From positions 1 through 20,382 of the IMG/VR virus record IMGVR_UViG_3300027754_000532: a DNA stretch of 20,382 bases; one strand, written 5' to 3'. Shown here one piece after another: positions 1 through 7,589 of this stretch. The position numbers and the translations under genes are program-made. The stretch is from a virus. The notes beneath the pieces are model-generated. The model had not been told where the DNA came from and ran no database searches. It was given only the letters and a program-made list of their open reading frames with translations. Position 1 is the first letter of the stretch, and the number at the start of each line of letters is the position of its first letter.

Positions 1-318
1 ATCTGATTCGAACACACCCACAGGGTTACCGTCAAGCTCGATGGATGCAGGATTGTTTACCACAAAGTCAAACTGCCATGTACGTTGCCCGTCTTGTTCA
101 ACACACTTTGACGGAACAATCTCCTCTGGCAGGGTACGCAACGATATAACCTGGTTTACAGTTTCCCAATTGCGTTGTTGATTCCTGGCACGGTGCCAAC
201 CGGCCACATCTTCAATCAGCCGGCCAGTTGCATCAGTGAACGGGATTCTGTCTTTGTGGAAGTTGTGTTTAACCTCAGTCCGGGTGATGTCAAAAAAGGC
301 TTGGCAACGTATACGCAT
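1..318 (-). CDS. Conserved phage protein, partial (C-terminus beyond left edge)
   Basis: An open minus-strand frame starts at ATG 318 and reads 106 codons to the left edge without a stop, so the C-terminus is missing. The product begins MRIRCQAFFD and has a Trp- and Arg-rich stretch (GWHRARNQQRNWETV, about residues 40-54). From memory, this N-terminal pattern resembles a protein conserved in T4-like marine phages; I cannot assign a function. The start follows the terminator of the upstream gene by only about 20 bases. There is no clear Shine-Dalgarno, but CTTAAATA (333-326) is a 6/8 match to the late-promoter octamer. The frame is supported by its uninterrupted length and by the lack of a competing gene on the other strand: the plus-strand frame at 175-399 reads through a terminator and has no recognisable motif. 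Confidence 0.75.
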   Translation of the reverse strand, partial: MRIRCQAFFDITRTEVKHNFHKDRIPFTDATGRLIEDVAGWHRARNQQRNWETVNQVISLRTLPEEIVPSKCVEQDGQRTWQFDFVVNNPASIELDGNPVGVFESD

Positions 319-339
319 ACCGGGGTATTTAAGGCCAAG

Positions 340-364
340 AAAAAACCCCGGATAATAACCGGGG
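340..364 (-). terminator. Intrinsic terminator after the small virion-like gene
   Basis: On the minus strand a perfect 6-bp GC stem (CCCCGG / CCGGGG) with a 7-base loop is followed directly by six T residues (345-340). It lies just past the stop of the 847-386 gene and before the start of the next gene at 318, so it separates two transcription units. Confidence 0.9.
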
Positions 365-385
365 TCTGTGATAACACAAAAACTA

Positions 386-847
386 TTAAGCCAGTTTGAA
401 CCCTGCTGTGGTAACGTCTGAACCAGACACGTTAACGCCAGTCACTGTACCATTGCTGGCTGTGATCTGAACGTTGCCCAGTGCACGGATAGCAACTTGC
501 AAATCAGCAGCGGTCCAGGCAGCGTTCGGGTATACAGCGATGCTGATTTGACCCGAACTGTCGGCTTCGACCTGATACATAGCAATCGTGGCCTTCAACT
601 GAATGCACTGATTGATTTGGTTAACAACACCCGGTGTAAACACGCCGGCTGTAACATTACCTAACTCGTTAGTCAGGTCGATGTTTGATTGCGAACCATC
701 TTGAATGATAATCTTGAAGAAGTCAAGCTTGGGGCCTGCCATCTGAACAAGAGCGGGAGAACTAATATCACCTGTTTGGGCGCCATTGTTAATATCTAAC
801 GCGAATACCGGTTGTGAATCACCATTTGCTGGGGGGAAATATGCCAT
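386..847 (-). CDS. Small probable virion structural protein (153 aa)
   Basis: The 153-residue product begins MAYFPPANGDSQPVFALDINN and contains GDISSP, a GPKLDFFKIII segment and VEADSSGQISIAVYP. It has no membrane segment or signal peptide. It is rich in Ala, Thr, Val and Asn, as phage capsid or tail surface proteins often are. I recall similar proteins in T4-like marine phages, but no proven role. The start at 847 is fixed by a strong Shine-Dalgarno (AGGAG, 859-855) 7 bases upstream. The gene has its own late-type promoter (894-887), a leader hairpin and an intrinsic terminator: a self-contained late unit that fits a highly expressed structural protein. Assignment as virion protein is inference. 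Confidence 0.8.
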   Translation of the reverse strand: MAYFPPANGDSQPVFALDINNGAQTGDISSPALVQMAGPKLDFFKIIIQDGSQSNIDLTNELGNVTAGVFTPGVVNQINQCIQLKATIAMYQVEADSSGQISIAVYPNAAWTAADLQVAIRALGNVQITASNGTVTGVNVSGSDVTTAGFKLA

Positions 848-866
848 TTTAAAGCTCCTAATGTAT

Positions 867-880
867 GGGAATCGAATCCC
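867..880 (-). other. Leader hairpin at the 5' end of the late mRNA
   Basis: The 14-base near-palindrome GGGATTCGATTCCC (minus strand) can fold as GGGA/TCCC around a 6-base loop. It lies immediately downstream of the late-promoter octamer, so the transcript would start at or within a base or two of the stem. The Shine-Dalgarno and ATG follow. A 5' stem can protect an mRNA from decay; that role is inference. Confidence 0.5.
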
Positions 881-886
881 TAAACT

Positions 887-894
887 TATTTATA
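887..894 (-). promoter_or_regulatory. T4-type late promoter, TATAAATA
   Basis: The minus strand carries an exact TATAAATA octamer 40 bases upstream of the ATG at 847. In T4 this octamer is the -10 element read by the gp55 late sigma factor. The intergenic position, and the strong ribosome binding site and terminator of the gene below it, support the call. Confidence 0.7.
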
Positions 895-915
895 CAAGAT
901 GATAAAAAATGGCGA

Positions 916-2844
916 TCACGCAGTTGGATTGTTGTGTGCGCGATTCTGTGCAGCAAATGCATCTGGGTTAAAGCGACCCACTGCCTTGGCATAGCCGGAA
1001 GGGGTAGCCATGACCCATCCTTCTTGTCCAGGATGTTGTGCATCTAACTGTGCACGGATATTCTCTTTGATGTTGTGCAGCAGCAAGAACGCCTGGAATG
1101 CAGCAGCCATGCCCGACAAGTTGCCCGGCTTGCTCTTAAGATAAGTCACAATGTTATTGAACTTCTGCGGAGATACTTTGCTTTGCAGCCACTTGCCAAA
1201 GTCAGCCACTAGTGTCCGAGCATCGGGTAGGGCTTGTCCCACCTTGGTGTTAACAAAGTCCACACAGAGTCTAGCAAGGTCAGTGATCTTGTTTGCTCTC
1301 AAATCATCAGGATTGAACAAGCCTGTGATGTTTGCACCTTGTGTCTTGATAATTTGCTGTAGTGCTGCTGCTGATTTTGAATCCGGGGTGATTTGTTCCG
1401 GGACACTTGTGCCGGGGTCAACCAGCAGCAATCCCTGCACCGGCTTGAATTTGATGTTGCCCAGTGGCTCTCGAGGTGCACCCACATCATCATATCGGGT
1501 GTGCATAGCAACGCCCATCTGACTTTTTGAGATCTTTTGTCCTAATGCGCTATTTGCCGGAATACGGTATGTCACAGTGTTGGGTGTGAATACATAATTA
1601 CCACCTTCGATCGGAGGCTGGCTCATGTACAGCAAGTCTCCCTTGACATAACCACGAAAGTTATCCGGCAGAGCAGCTTCTAGTGCAGGAAACAGCTTGG
1701 CATAGATGTTGATCAGCTCTGTGCGGTCACCTTTGCGCATGTTCTGGATCTGTGCCATCATCTCGGGACTAGTGGCTAAACCATCGTATCCCTTTGCTTC
1801 AAATCCGGATCCGTCTGTGAGCACAAACTCGCCTGTGGCCGGCTTACGGCCAAATATAACAGCCGGTTTGCCGTCCCACTTGACTGTGGTAGTTTTACCC
1901 GGGGCGGCTGCTGCTGCATTGACAATGTCCAGGGCGCGTTGAATGCCCGGTGTTCCAAAACGAAACACATAATCTTCCAGATGCTCAATACCCTTGGCCT
2001 TGCCGCCGATGCCGGCTTCTTCGGCTTCGTTGATTGCAGATTCAATCAAGGGCTGCATGCCCTGCACCATGATCCGGTCACGCAGTCGTGCCATCCAGTC
2101 CACATCTGTGTAGTTAACATTCTCATCTAGCGGAGTGCCGGACTTGAGCATGAACTCACGGAAGTCCGATAACTTGGCATTCTTCTTGGGGTCGTTCTTG
2201 AGTGCAGCAATAATACGCTCTACACTGTACATGTCTTCTGTGGTGGCTTGCGGAGTCAGGAGTATTTTAGCAACAGTTTCGGTATTGTCTCCTCCGGGAA
2301 CCAATTGGTTAGTGGTACGATCTACTAGACCAATGTTGGAGTTGATTTTATATCCCAGGGCCTTGGCCACAGAACTCAGCAAGATGTTTCGACTCATGCC
2401 CTTGTATGCCGACGCCGGATCACTGCTCAAGAAGAACACTGTCCAGGCTGGGTTTGCAGTAAACATAAAGTCTGTTTGTACAAATCCATGACCTGGGTCG
2501 CCATCAATGGCTGTGAAAAAATGCACCGAGATGCCGGTTTTTTTGATGTACTGTTTAGGATCTACACGCTGGGATACGCACCAGGCTTGTAGCTTGGCAG
2601 CAAGCTGCTCTTTGCTGATGTCGGCGTCGTGCACCAGCAGGTCTAGGTCACCCGATGTGGCCTTGCGACCGGTACTGCCCAGCCACTTGGCCGGCTTGCC
2701 GTCTGCAGCTTTGTCTTGTGTAAAATCAACACCTGTGATCTGTTCTAACCACTGCACTGTAGGCATGACATCGGCCTGATTGATACGCTGTGTTAAAATT
2801 GTACCATCGGCACCTTTGAATACGTTTCCACCTTCAGTTAGCAT
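916..2844 (-). CDS. Two-domain nucleotidyltransferase: Pol-beta-like domain plus KxDG ligase-like domain (642 aa)
   Basis: The N-terminal part has a polymerase-beta superfamily signature: G56-S57 followed by GDLDLLV with D66 and D68, and a candidate third metal-binding Asp at D125 (QTDFMF). The second half has K322-W-D-G (a KxDG motif I, the lysine that takes AMP or GMP in ligases and capping enzymes), GYVKGDLLY (398-406, like motif III of RNA ligases), and near the C-terminus EGWVM (608-612) with K620 and R624, resembling motifs IV and V. About 200 residues separate the motif III and IV candidates, longer than in typical ligases. The function could be nucleic-acid end repair or protein nucleotidylylation; neither is proven. 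Start: ATG 2844 with Shine-Dalgarno GAGGAG five bases upstream. It overlaps the upstream 85-aa gene by 11 bases and so shares its late promoter. The motif calls are by eye. Confidence 0.8.
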   Translation of the reverse strand: MLTEGGNVFKGADGTILTQRINQADVMPTVQWLEQITGVDFTQDKAADGKPAKWLGSTGRKATSGDLDLLVHDADISKEQLAAKLQAWCVSQRVDPKQYIKKTGISVHFFTAIDGDPGHGFVQTDFMFTANPAWTVFFLSSDPASAYKGMSRNILLSSVAKALGYKINSNIGLVDRTTNQLVPGGDNTETVAKILLTPQATTEDMYSVERIIAALKNDPKKNAKLSDFREFMLKSGTPLDENVNYTDVDWMARLRDRIMVQGMQPLIESAINEAEEAGIGGKAKGIEHLEDYVFRFGTPGIQRALDIVNAAAAAPGKTTTVKWDGKPAVIFGRKPATGEFVLTDGSGFEAKGYDGLATSPEMMAQIQNMRKGDRTELINIYAKLFPALEAALPDNFRGYVKGDLLYMSQPPIEGGNYVFTPNTVTYRIPANSALGQKISKSQMGVAMHTRYDDVGAPREPLGNIKFKPVQGLLLVDPGTSVPEQITPDSKSAAALQQIIKTQGANITGLFNPDDLRANKITDLARLCVDFVNTKVGQALPDARTLVADFGKWLQSKVSPQKFNNIVTYLKSKPGNLSGMAAAFQAFLLLHNIKENIRAQLDAQHPGQEGWVMATPSGYAKAVGRFNPDAFAAQNRAHNNPTA

Positions 2845-3091
2845 CGGTTCTCCTCATTGTTCGTGTAAATTTACTTTGATCCTTGGTGCGTATTGCATTA
2901 AACAACTTGCGAACCAGATTATCTGCCTGTTCCGGGGTGTAGCTGGACTCAATCTGTTCCACCAGCCGGATGGCACTGGCAATCACATTAGCTGCACGAG
3001 ATTCAATGATGTATCGGCGATCCTGATCAGAATGCTTTTCTTGATACAGCGTGTCTAATTCTTCTAATATGCTGCGTGTCTTTTTTTGCAT
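2834..3091 (-). CDS. Small conserved hypothetical protein (85 aa)
   Basis: This 85-residue, mainly helical, charged protein begins MQKKTRSILEELDTLYQEKH. It has a central SRAANVIASAIRLVEQIE helix and a basic C-terminus (KFTRTMRRTDAN). No catalytic motif is visible. It is the first gene after the late promoter at 3121-3114, and its last codons overlap the start of the large nucleotidyltransferase-like gene, so the two are probably co-translated. No strong Shine-Dalgarno is visible before ATG 3091. It may be a partner or adaptor for the larger protein (inference from coupling only). Confidence 0.75.
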   Translation of the reverse strand: MQKKTRSILEELDTLYQEKHSDQDRRYIIESRAANVIASAIRLVEQIESSYTPEQADNLVRKLFNAIRTKDQSKFTRTMRRTDAN

Positions 3092-3113
3092 TTGGGTGTT
3101 AGAACCTTTTTAT

Positions 3114-3121
3114 TATTTATA
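3114..3121 (-). promoter_or_regulatory. T4-type late promoter, TATAAATA
   Basis: An exact TATAAATA octamer on the minus strand lies 23 bases upstream of ATG 3091, in the AT-rich gap before a divergent plus-strand gene. It would drive the 85-aa gene and the overlapping 642-aa gene. Confidence 0.65.
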
Positions 3122-3150
3122 ATATTAAAGCTTACAGTGGTGTTAAATAG

Positions 3151-4224
3151 ATGATGGATACTTTTTGTGTGTTGCCCTTTTTTAGTTTTGAATTACCACA
3201 GAATAGTGATAAAAATATTTTCTGTTGCCAGTTACCAACTTGGGCAAACATTAATGAAATACGCAACGATATTGTTGCAGGACAACGCAATTCTGCATGT
3301 AGTAGCTGTTGGAAGATGGAAGATCAAAATCTACCCAGCGAGCGGCAATTGCATAATCGAACATTCGATTATTATCGAGATCGAGATATTGAGTTGATCC
3401 AACAAGATGCAGTATCTGGGAATTTTAATGCACAAATTGTAAAACTTGCCACAAGTAATATCTGTAATAGTGCATGCGTGACATGCGGAAGTTTTTCAAG
3501 CTCATTATGGGCTAGTGTGGAAAAATCCAAGCAAAAGTCTTGGCGCATAAATCAGAACACCATCAATGCAATCGAGTGGAAAAATGTTGCACAGTTGAGT
3601 TTTGTAGGAGGAGAGCCATTGCTAGAAAAAGCCAATCTAGACATTCTACAACATCTAATAGATATTGGTAATACAAAATGTTTTGTAAGCATTGTTACCA
3701 ATGGTAGTATTGGTGTATCATCGACTCAATTGAAAATACTATCTAAATTTTCTAATCTTAATATATGTGTAAGCATTGATGGAATAGAGTCGGGATTTGA
3801 GTACGCTAGGTGGCCGTTGCAATGGGAGAAGATACTTGTTAACCTTGATCATCTTAATCAAACTGCAAAGTATGTGAGTATAAGTTGCATGGTTAGCAAC
3901 TTTACTATATCTAGACTAGATGATCTGATTGATTTTTTTAAGTCGCACAATCTACCGTATCTCTGTAAGGCAATCGAAGATCCAAGCTATTTTGCACCAG
4001 GTAATTTGCCCGATAAAGTCAAGCAGTCGATCAAACAGTCACAGTTAAAATATCCCAATGAAGTATTACCGTTTTTGTCTTATGGAAAATATACTGCTGC
4101 TGCATTTAATGACTGTTGGAGAGAGATCTATCGTCAAGACCAACTGAAGAAAATTTCAATTGACAACTACCTTCCCGAGTTTGCTGCTACAAAAATTTAT
4201 TGTACAGATCTGCCAATTCAGTGA
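3151..4224 (+). CDS. Radical SAM protein with N-terminal Cys-rich (twitch-like) region
   Basis: The 357-residue product has the radical SAM cluster motif CxxxCxxC at C105, C109 and C112, followed by GGEP (153-156) and VSIDG, the usual SAM-binding landmarks. Upstream are further cysteines (C6, C25-C26, C50 and C53 in ACSSCW) that could bind an auxiliary Fe-S cluster, as in SPASM/twitch enzymes. The substrate is unknown. It is an isolated plus-strand gene among minus-strand genes and meets a second, related radical SAM gene tail to tail, overlapping it by 38 bases. No Shine-Dalgarno precedes ATG 3151 or the adjacent ATG 3154; TTAAATA ends one base before the start, so a very short or absent leader is possible. 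Such proteins often act on peptides, but nothing here shows a precursor peptide. Confidence 0.85.
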   Translation: MMDTFCVLPFFSFELPQNSDKNIFCCQLPTWANINEIRNDIVAGQRNSACSSCWKMEDQNLPSERQLHNRTFDYYRDRDIELIQQDAVSGNFNAQIVKLATSNICNSACVTCGSFSSSLWASVEKSKQKSWRINQNTINAIEWKNVAQLSFVGGEPLLEKANLDILQHLIDIGNTKCFVSIVTNGSIGVSSTQLKILSKFSNLNICVSIDGIESGFEYARWPLQWEKILVNLDHLNQTAKYVSISCMVSNFTISRLDDLIDFFKSHNLPYLCKAIEDPSYFAPGNLPDKVKQSIKQSQLKYPNEVLPFLSYGKYTAAAFNDCWREIYRQDQLKKISIDNYLPEFAATKIYCTDLPIQ

Positions 4225-5302
4225 ACGTGCTAGAAAACTTTTGATCACGCAGTTGATCAAATTTCTCTATTTCACCAAGCATTAATTTAATAGCTTCTGG
4301 GTTTTCTTTCCAAGTCTCGGGCAAGAGATTTTTAGATGTAGTTTTGGCTATATAATCCATATATGCCCGACTGCAATTTGCAACGTCAAATATACCATTA
4401 GCCATATGTCGTGTGTGATTTACTACATCGCCTTCTCGATTTTGAGTGAAATTTTGTTGAATCCATGCCTCAAGTTCCGAAATGTAATACAGATTAAAAA
4501 TAGATATAGTTTCTTCAATCAAAAACATCACGTTACTTGGCGCGACAGTCCGCAACATCATTATATTGTCGACTACTTGGGACCAACTTGCAGGCCAACG
4601 CAGGTATTCAAATCTTTTCCCAACACCATCAAGACTAATATGTAATTTAACCAAGTGCGCTCGGCCAATGATCGAAAAGTATTTTTCGTCAATTGGTTGA
4701 GTGCCATTGGTCTGAAATGCCAATGTAAGTTGATTTTGTGCATTAGGGACATTTGAAACCAACCAGTCAGCCACTTGCCAATATTCTTGCCCTAGCAGTG
4801 TTTCCCCGCCACAAAACACAACTTGCCGTAAATTTGACAAGTCCAGGTTTGACAATGCCTGTATTACATCTGTCTTGCGTTTGGGAGAAACAACAGGTTG
4901 ATTCCATAATCCATGCGAGCTCAAATGTTTTTGCCAAAAAGTACTATGGGTTACTCCACAAGTTCTGCATGCCAAATTACAACTAATATCAAACATAAGA
5001 TCAATACGGGCTGGCCCTTTAATATCAGTTTGTTGATAAATTTCAAGGCCGTCATTCATTCCTTGCCTCATGCTGCGCATTTGGCTTTGTTCAAGTACTT
5101 GACAGTTTGCGCATCCTGGGTCCCAGACACCTTGGGCATTTTGTTGTCGTAGTGTAGCAAATGAACGATCATTCCAGAAATTTGATCCGATGTCAACTGG
5201 GTGCAAGTTGTCTCTAAGGCAGCAATGTTGGGCCCTGGGTTCTAAGGTTTTAAGATCTAACATCAATCCACCGTGGATCATCGAACAGTATTCATTGTTC
5301 AT
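4187..5302 (-). CDS. Radical SAM protein, second twitch-like copy (371 aa)
   Basis: CxxxCxxC is at C108, C112 and C115 (CNLACRTCG), with GGE at 165-167 and an SLDG segment. N-terminal cysteines C6, C27-C28, C64 and C67 parallel those of the convergent neighbour. Both proteins share the stretch FEY-x-RWP-x-x-W after (I/L)DG, so they are related but well diverged. ATG 5302 overlaps the stop of the gp41-like helicase gene (ATGA), so it is translated from the same minus-strand message, while its relative is transcribed from the other strand. The enzyme class is firm; substrate and role in infection are unknown. Confidence 0.87.
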   Translation of the reverse strand: MNNEYCSMIHGGLMLDLKTLEPRAQHCCLRDNLHPVDIGSNFWNDRSFATLRQQNAQGVWDPGCANCQVLEQSQMRSMRQGMNDGLEIYQQTDIKGPARIDLMFDISCNLACRTCGVTHSTFWQKHLSSHGLWNQPVVSPKRKTDVIQALSNLDLSNLRQVVFCGGETLLGQEYWQVADWLVSNVPNAQNQLTLAFQTNGTQPIDEKYFSIIGRAHLVKLHISLDGVGKRFEYLRWPASWSQVVDNIMMLRTVAPSNVMFLIEETISIFNLYYISELEAWIQQNFTQNREGDVVNHTRHMANGIFDVANCSRAYMDYIAKTTSKNLLPETWKENPEAIKLMLGEIEKFDQLRDQKFSSTFTELADLYNKFL

Positions 5303-6726
5303 GATTTCTTAATTTGCCCCAGTAACTGCTTGAGCTTGGTTGATTGAATTTCAGCCGAGATCTTTGGTATGTCGTCGGCTCTAGGTGCACGTTCAAACTT
5401 TACAGTGTCGCTGCTTTCAAGCTTGTCGGCCGCTTGTGCTTGACTACGGGTCTTGATCGCATCCATAATTGAACTAGTTGGCCGGTCGCCGGCACTATCC
5501 CCGCCCTCGTCAGTAATACGCATAGTTTCGATGTTGTACTCAAGATCGATCTTTTGTCCCACCCCGGTTGAACTGCGCGACTTCATGCACTGGATCTGAT
5601 ACTTGCCTCGCTCGCGCATGGCGCGACTAGTGAAGATACCAAACACGTTGTCTGCTGTGTTGATTTTACTAATGCCCCCGCTAATGTGACTATGATCAAA
5701 CTCATTCTGTTCCACAGCACTACGGTTCAACTGACTTGCAGTCACCATCAGTACACCCAGTTCCTTGGCCAAGTTACGCAGTTCTTCACTTACATACTTG
5801 TCCTTGACAAACAAGTCATTGGGGCTAACCTTAGCACTAACCGGCATCAACAAGTCCAAGTAATCAATCATGACAAAGTCCACACGCTTGTTAGTTTGGA
5901 TCTGATACTCTTTTAAGAAACTACGAATGTCGTTAATGTTACTTTGTGCTGGCAGTCCTTTGACCTGATAGTTGCCAGATTTTTTGCCTATCATTTTGAC
6001 TCTGAGCTCAGTTGTACCGATATCCTTGCGAATGTCCTTGGTACTCATGCTGGTCAGCATGGCATCTGTACGCAAGCTGGTCAGCTCTTCACTAAGCTCC
6101 AGTGTGACATACACTCCACTAAGTCCGGCCTGTACCCAGCTCAGTGCAATGTTCATCATGACCAAGCTCTTGCCTGAGCCTGAACCACCTGCAAAGATGT
6201 TCAGCTCCCCTCGACTAAACCCACCGTACAGCAATCTATCCATCTGTGGCCAACCTGTACTGACCTGTCCGCCGCTGTTAAAGTACTTGTTGATCCGTGC
6301 AGCCGGGTCTGCAAAGTAATCTGTGCCTAAGTCTTTGGTCAAGCTGATTTGCACCGCGTCCTTGATCAGCTTCTCAACTGGATCATAATCGCCCTTTTCC
6401 AACAAGTCTGCTGCTTTTAAAATTGCCCGCTCAAGTTCTTGCCGCCTGGTAAACGACTCAAACTCCTCCATGAACCATTCAAAGTGTCCCTCATTCAAGT
6501 CCGGCACTGCTTGTAGCCGGATGCCTGTTGTGGCAGAGATCTGCATGCGATCTGGCATGGTCTTGTGTTTGTCGCTGTGCTCCTTGATGAACACAGCAGC
6601 AGGCCGTAGACTCTTATCAAAGTTTTCTGGATTGTAGATGTTTTGAACGCGAACATAGCTTGATGCATCCTCCAGCATCATCTCCAGGAACAAGCGTTGT
6701 ACATCGATTCCGTATTCTTTAAGCAT
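5299..6726 (-). CDS. 41: Replicative DNA helicase, DnaB/gp41-like
   Basis: This 475-residue RecA-fold helicase has Walker A GGSGSGKS (180-187), a following LELSEEL segment (209-215), Walker B VMIDYLD (285-291), the glutamine motif TASQLNR (329-335) and a basic KSRSS segment (382-386) near the expected arginine finger. The first about 130 residues form a helical N-terminal domain as in DnaB-type proteins. It should unwind DNA at the phage replication fork together with the primase encoded two genes upstream. The C-terminal tail after about residue 400 is Ser/Lys-rich and may bind partners. The ATG at 6726 lacks a good Shine-Dalgarno. A 32-codon frame begins 50 bases upstream and overlaps it. 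Confidence 0.93.
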   Translation of the reverse strand: MLKEYGIDVQRLFLEMMLEDASSYVRVQNIYNPENFDKSLRPAAVFIKEHSDKHKTMPDRMQISATTGIRLQAVPDLNEGHFEWFMEEFESFTRRQELERAILKAADLLEKGDYDPVEKLIKDAVQISLTKDLGTDYFADPAARINKYFNSGGQVSTGWPQMDRLLYGGFSRGELNIFAGGSGSGKSLVMMNIALSWVQAGLSGVYVTLELSEELTSLRTDAMLTSMSTKDIRKDIGTTELRVKMIGKKSGNYQVKGLPAQSNINDIRSFLKEYQIQTNKRVDFVMIDYLDLLMPVSAKVSPNDLFVKDKYVSEELRNLAKELGVLMVTASQLNRSAVEQNEFDHSHISGGISKINTADNVFGIFTSRAMRERGKYQIQCMKSRSSTGVGQKIDLEYNIETMRITDEGGDSAGDRPTSSIMDAIKTRSQAQAADKLESSDTVKFERAPRADDIPKISAEIQSTKLKQLLGQIKKS

Positions 6727-6785
6727 ATTTTTTTAAACTCGTTATCAAAATTTTGTATCCAATCTTGCAAATTCATCAAAGTCTC

Positions 6786-7589
6786 TTAACAAGATTTATC
6801 CTTAAAGATCGTGTAGTTTTTTTCATTCTTTAACAAAAACTCAATACTGCCTGTTACGGTCGTCGGTAGGTCATCAATGCTCCAAAGTCTATTTCTGTCT
6901 ACGGTGTTATGATTCTTCTCGTAAATATAAATTAATGTTGCTAGATCAAACTTGTCTTGCGGATTAACATGATTTATAATCTCTTGAAGATTGAACGACG
7001 AGCAATCATCTAACGGGGAAAATTGCTTATCAATGTATTGTCTTGCAAACTCTAGCGACTCGTCTGATGGCAGCCGATGATTAATAGAAGTATACAACTC
7101 CACTAGGTAATCCATGTTGTACATTTGACCAAAATCCACAATTAAATTATCAGGTAGGTCTTGGTCTAATTTGAGCTGGGTGTAAAAATCATGTATATGC
7201 ATAAGATGTATGTCTACCTGCATTGTGAAATCTGCACTAGAATAGTCTATAGTTTCTACTAGCTGTTTTTTGTAAAACACATTCTTGATCCACCCAAATA
7301 TATTTGTTTTAGGATATATTTTATATAACTGTGGCTTACTTTTGTGAGATCGAAGCTTACTAACTTCCAGAAAGTGACTCACTAAAGTAAGGTGCATGCC
7401 ACTATCCAATTCATTCACAATGTCTTCGTATGTCTTGCAAAATTTAGAAACACTGCTAAAACTCTGATTAAAGTCAAGTCTAAATTCTGGATGTATTGAA
7501 CTTGGATCAGCACACAGAAAACTGGCTAAAAAATGTCCGCTGGCGCCAGCAGGAAATAATATAACTTTTTTAACGTAGGTGCTTGACAA
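6786..7589 (-). CDS. P-loop/sulfotransferase-like protein, copy 1 (267 aa)
   Basis: After a hydrophobic strand the N-terminus reads LFPAGASGHFLASFL (11-25), a glycine-rich turn followed by a helix, as in P-loop or sulfotransferase-like folds. A later segment (YLVELYTSINHRLP) resembles the C-terminal part of the relative at 14426-13554. The start is a TTG at 7589, preceded by AAGGA; a stop lies just upstream in frame and there is no ATG choice nearby. The start overlaps the end of the primase gene by 20 bases. It sits between primase and helicase, so it is an accessory insertion in a replication operon. Base composition is more AT-rich than its neighbours, which would fit recent acquisition. 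Activity is unproven. Confidence 0.75.
   Translation of the reverse strand: MSSTYVKKVILFPAGASGHFLASFLCADPSSIHPEFRLDFNQSFSSVSKFCKTYEDIVNELDSGMHLTLVSHFLEVSKLRSHKSKPQLYKIYPKTNIFGWIKNVFYKKQLVETIDYSSADFTMQVDIHLMHIHDFYTQLKLDQDLPDNLIVDFGQMYNMDYLVELYTSINHRLPSDESLEFARQYIDKQFSPLDDCSSFNLQEIINHVNPQDKFDLATLIYIYEKNHNTVDRNRLWSIDDLPTTVTGSIEFLLKNEKNYTIFKDKSC

Noticed and set aside
175-399. 74-codon plus-strand frame
   Set aside because: It lies opposite the partial minus-strand gene (1-318) and crosses the minus-strand intrinsic terminator; no protein motif is present.
867-880. tRNA T-arm-like sequence (GGGATTCGATTCCC on the minus strand)
   Set aside because: There is no acceptor stem, D arm or anticodon arm in the surrounding bases. 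It lies in the leader of a protein gene right after a late promoter.
858-1047. Small frames on both strands at the end of the large nucleotidyltransferase-like gene
   Set aside because: They overlap the coding end of the 916-2844 gene and the late promoter, with no ribosome binding site or recognisable motif.
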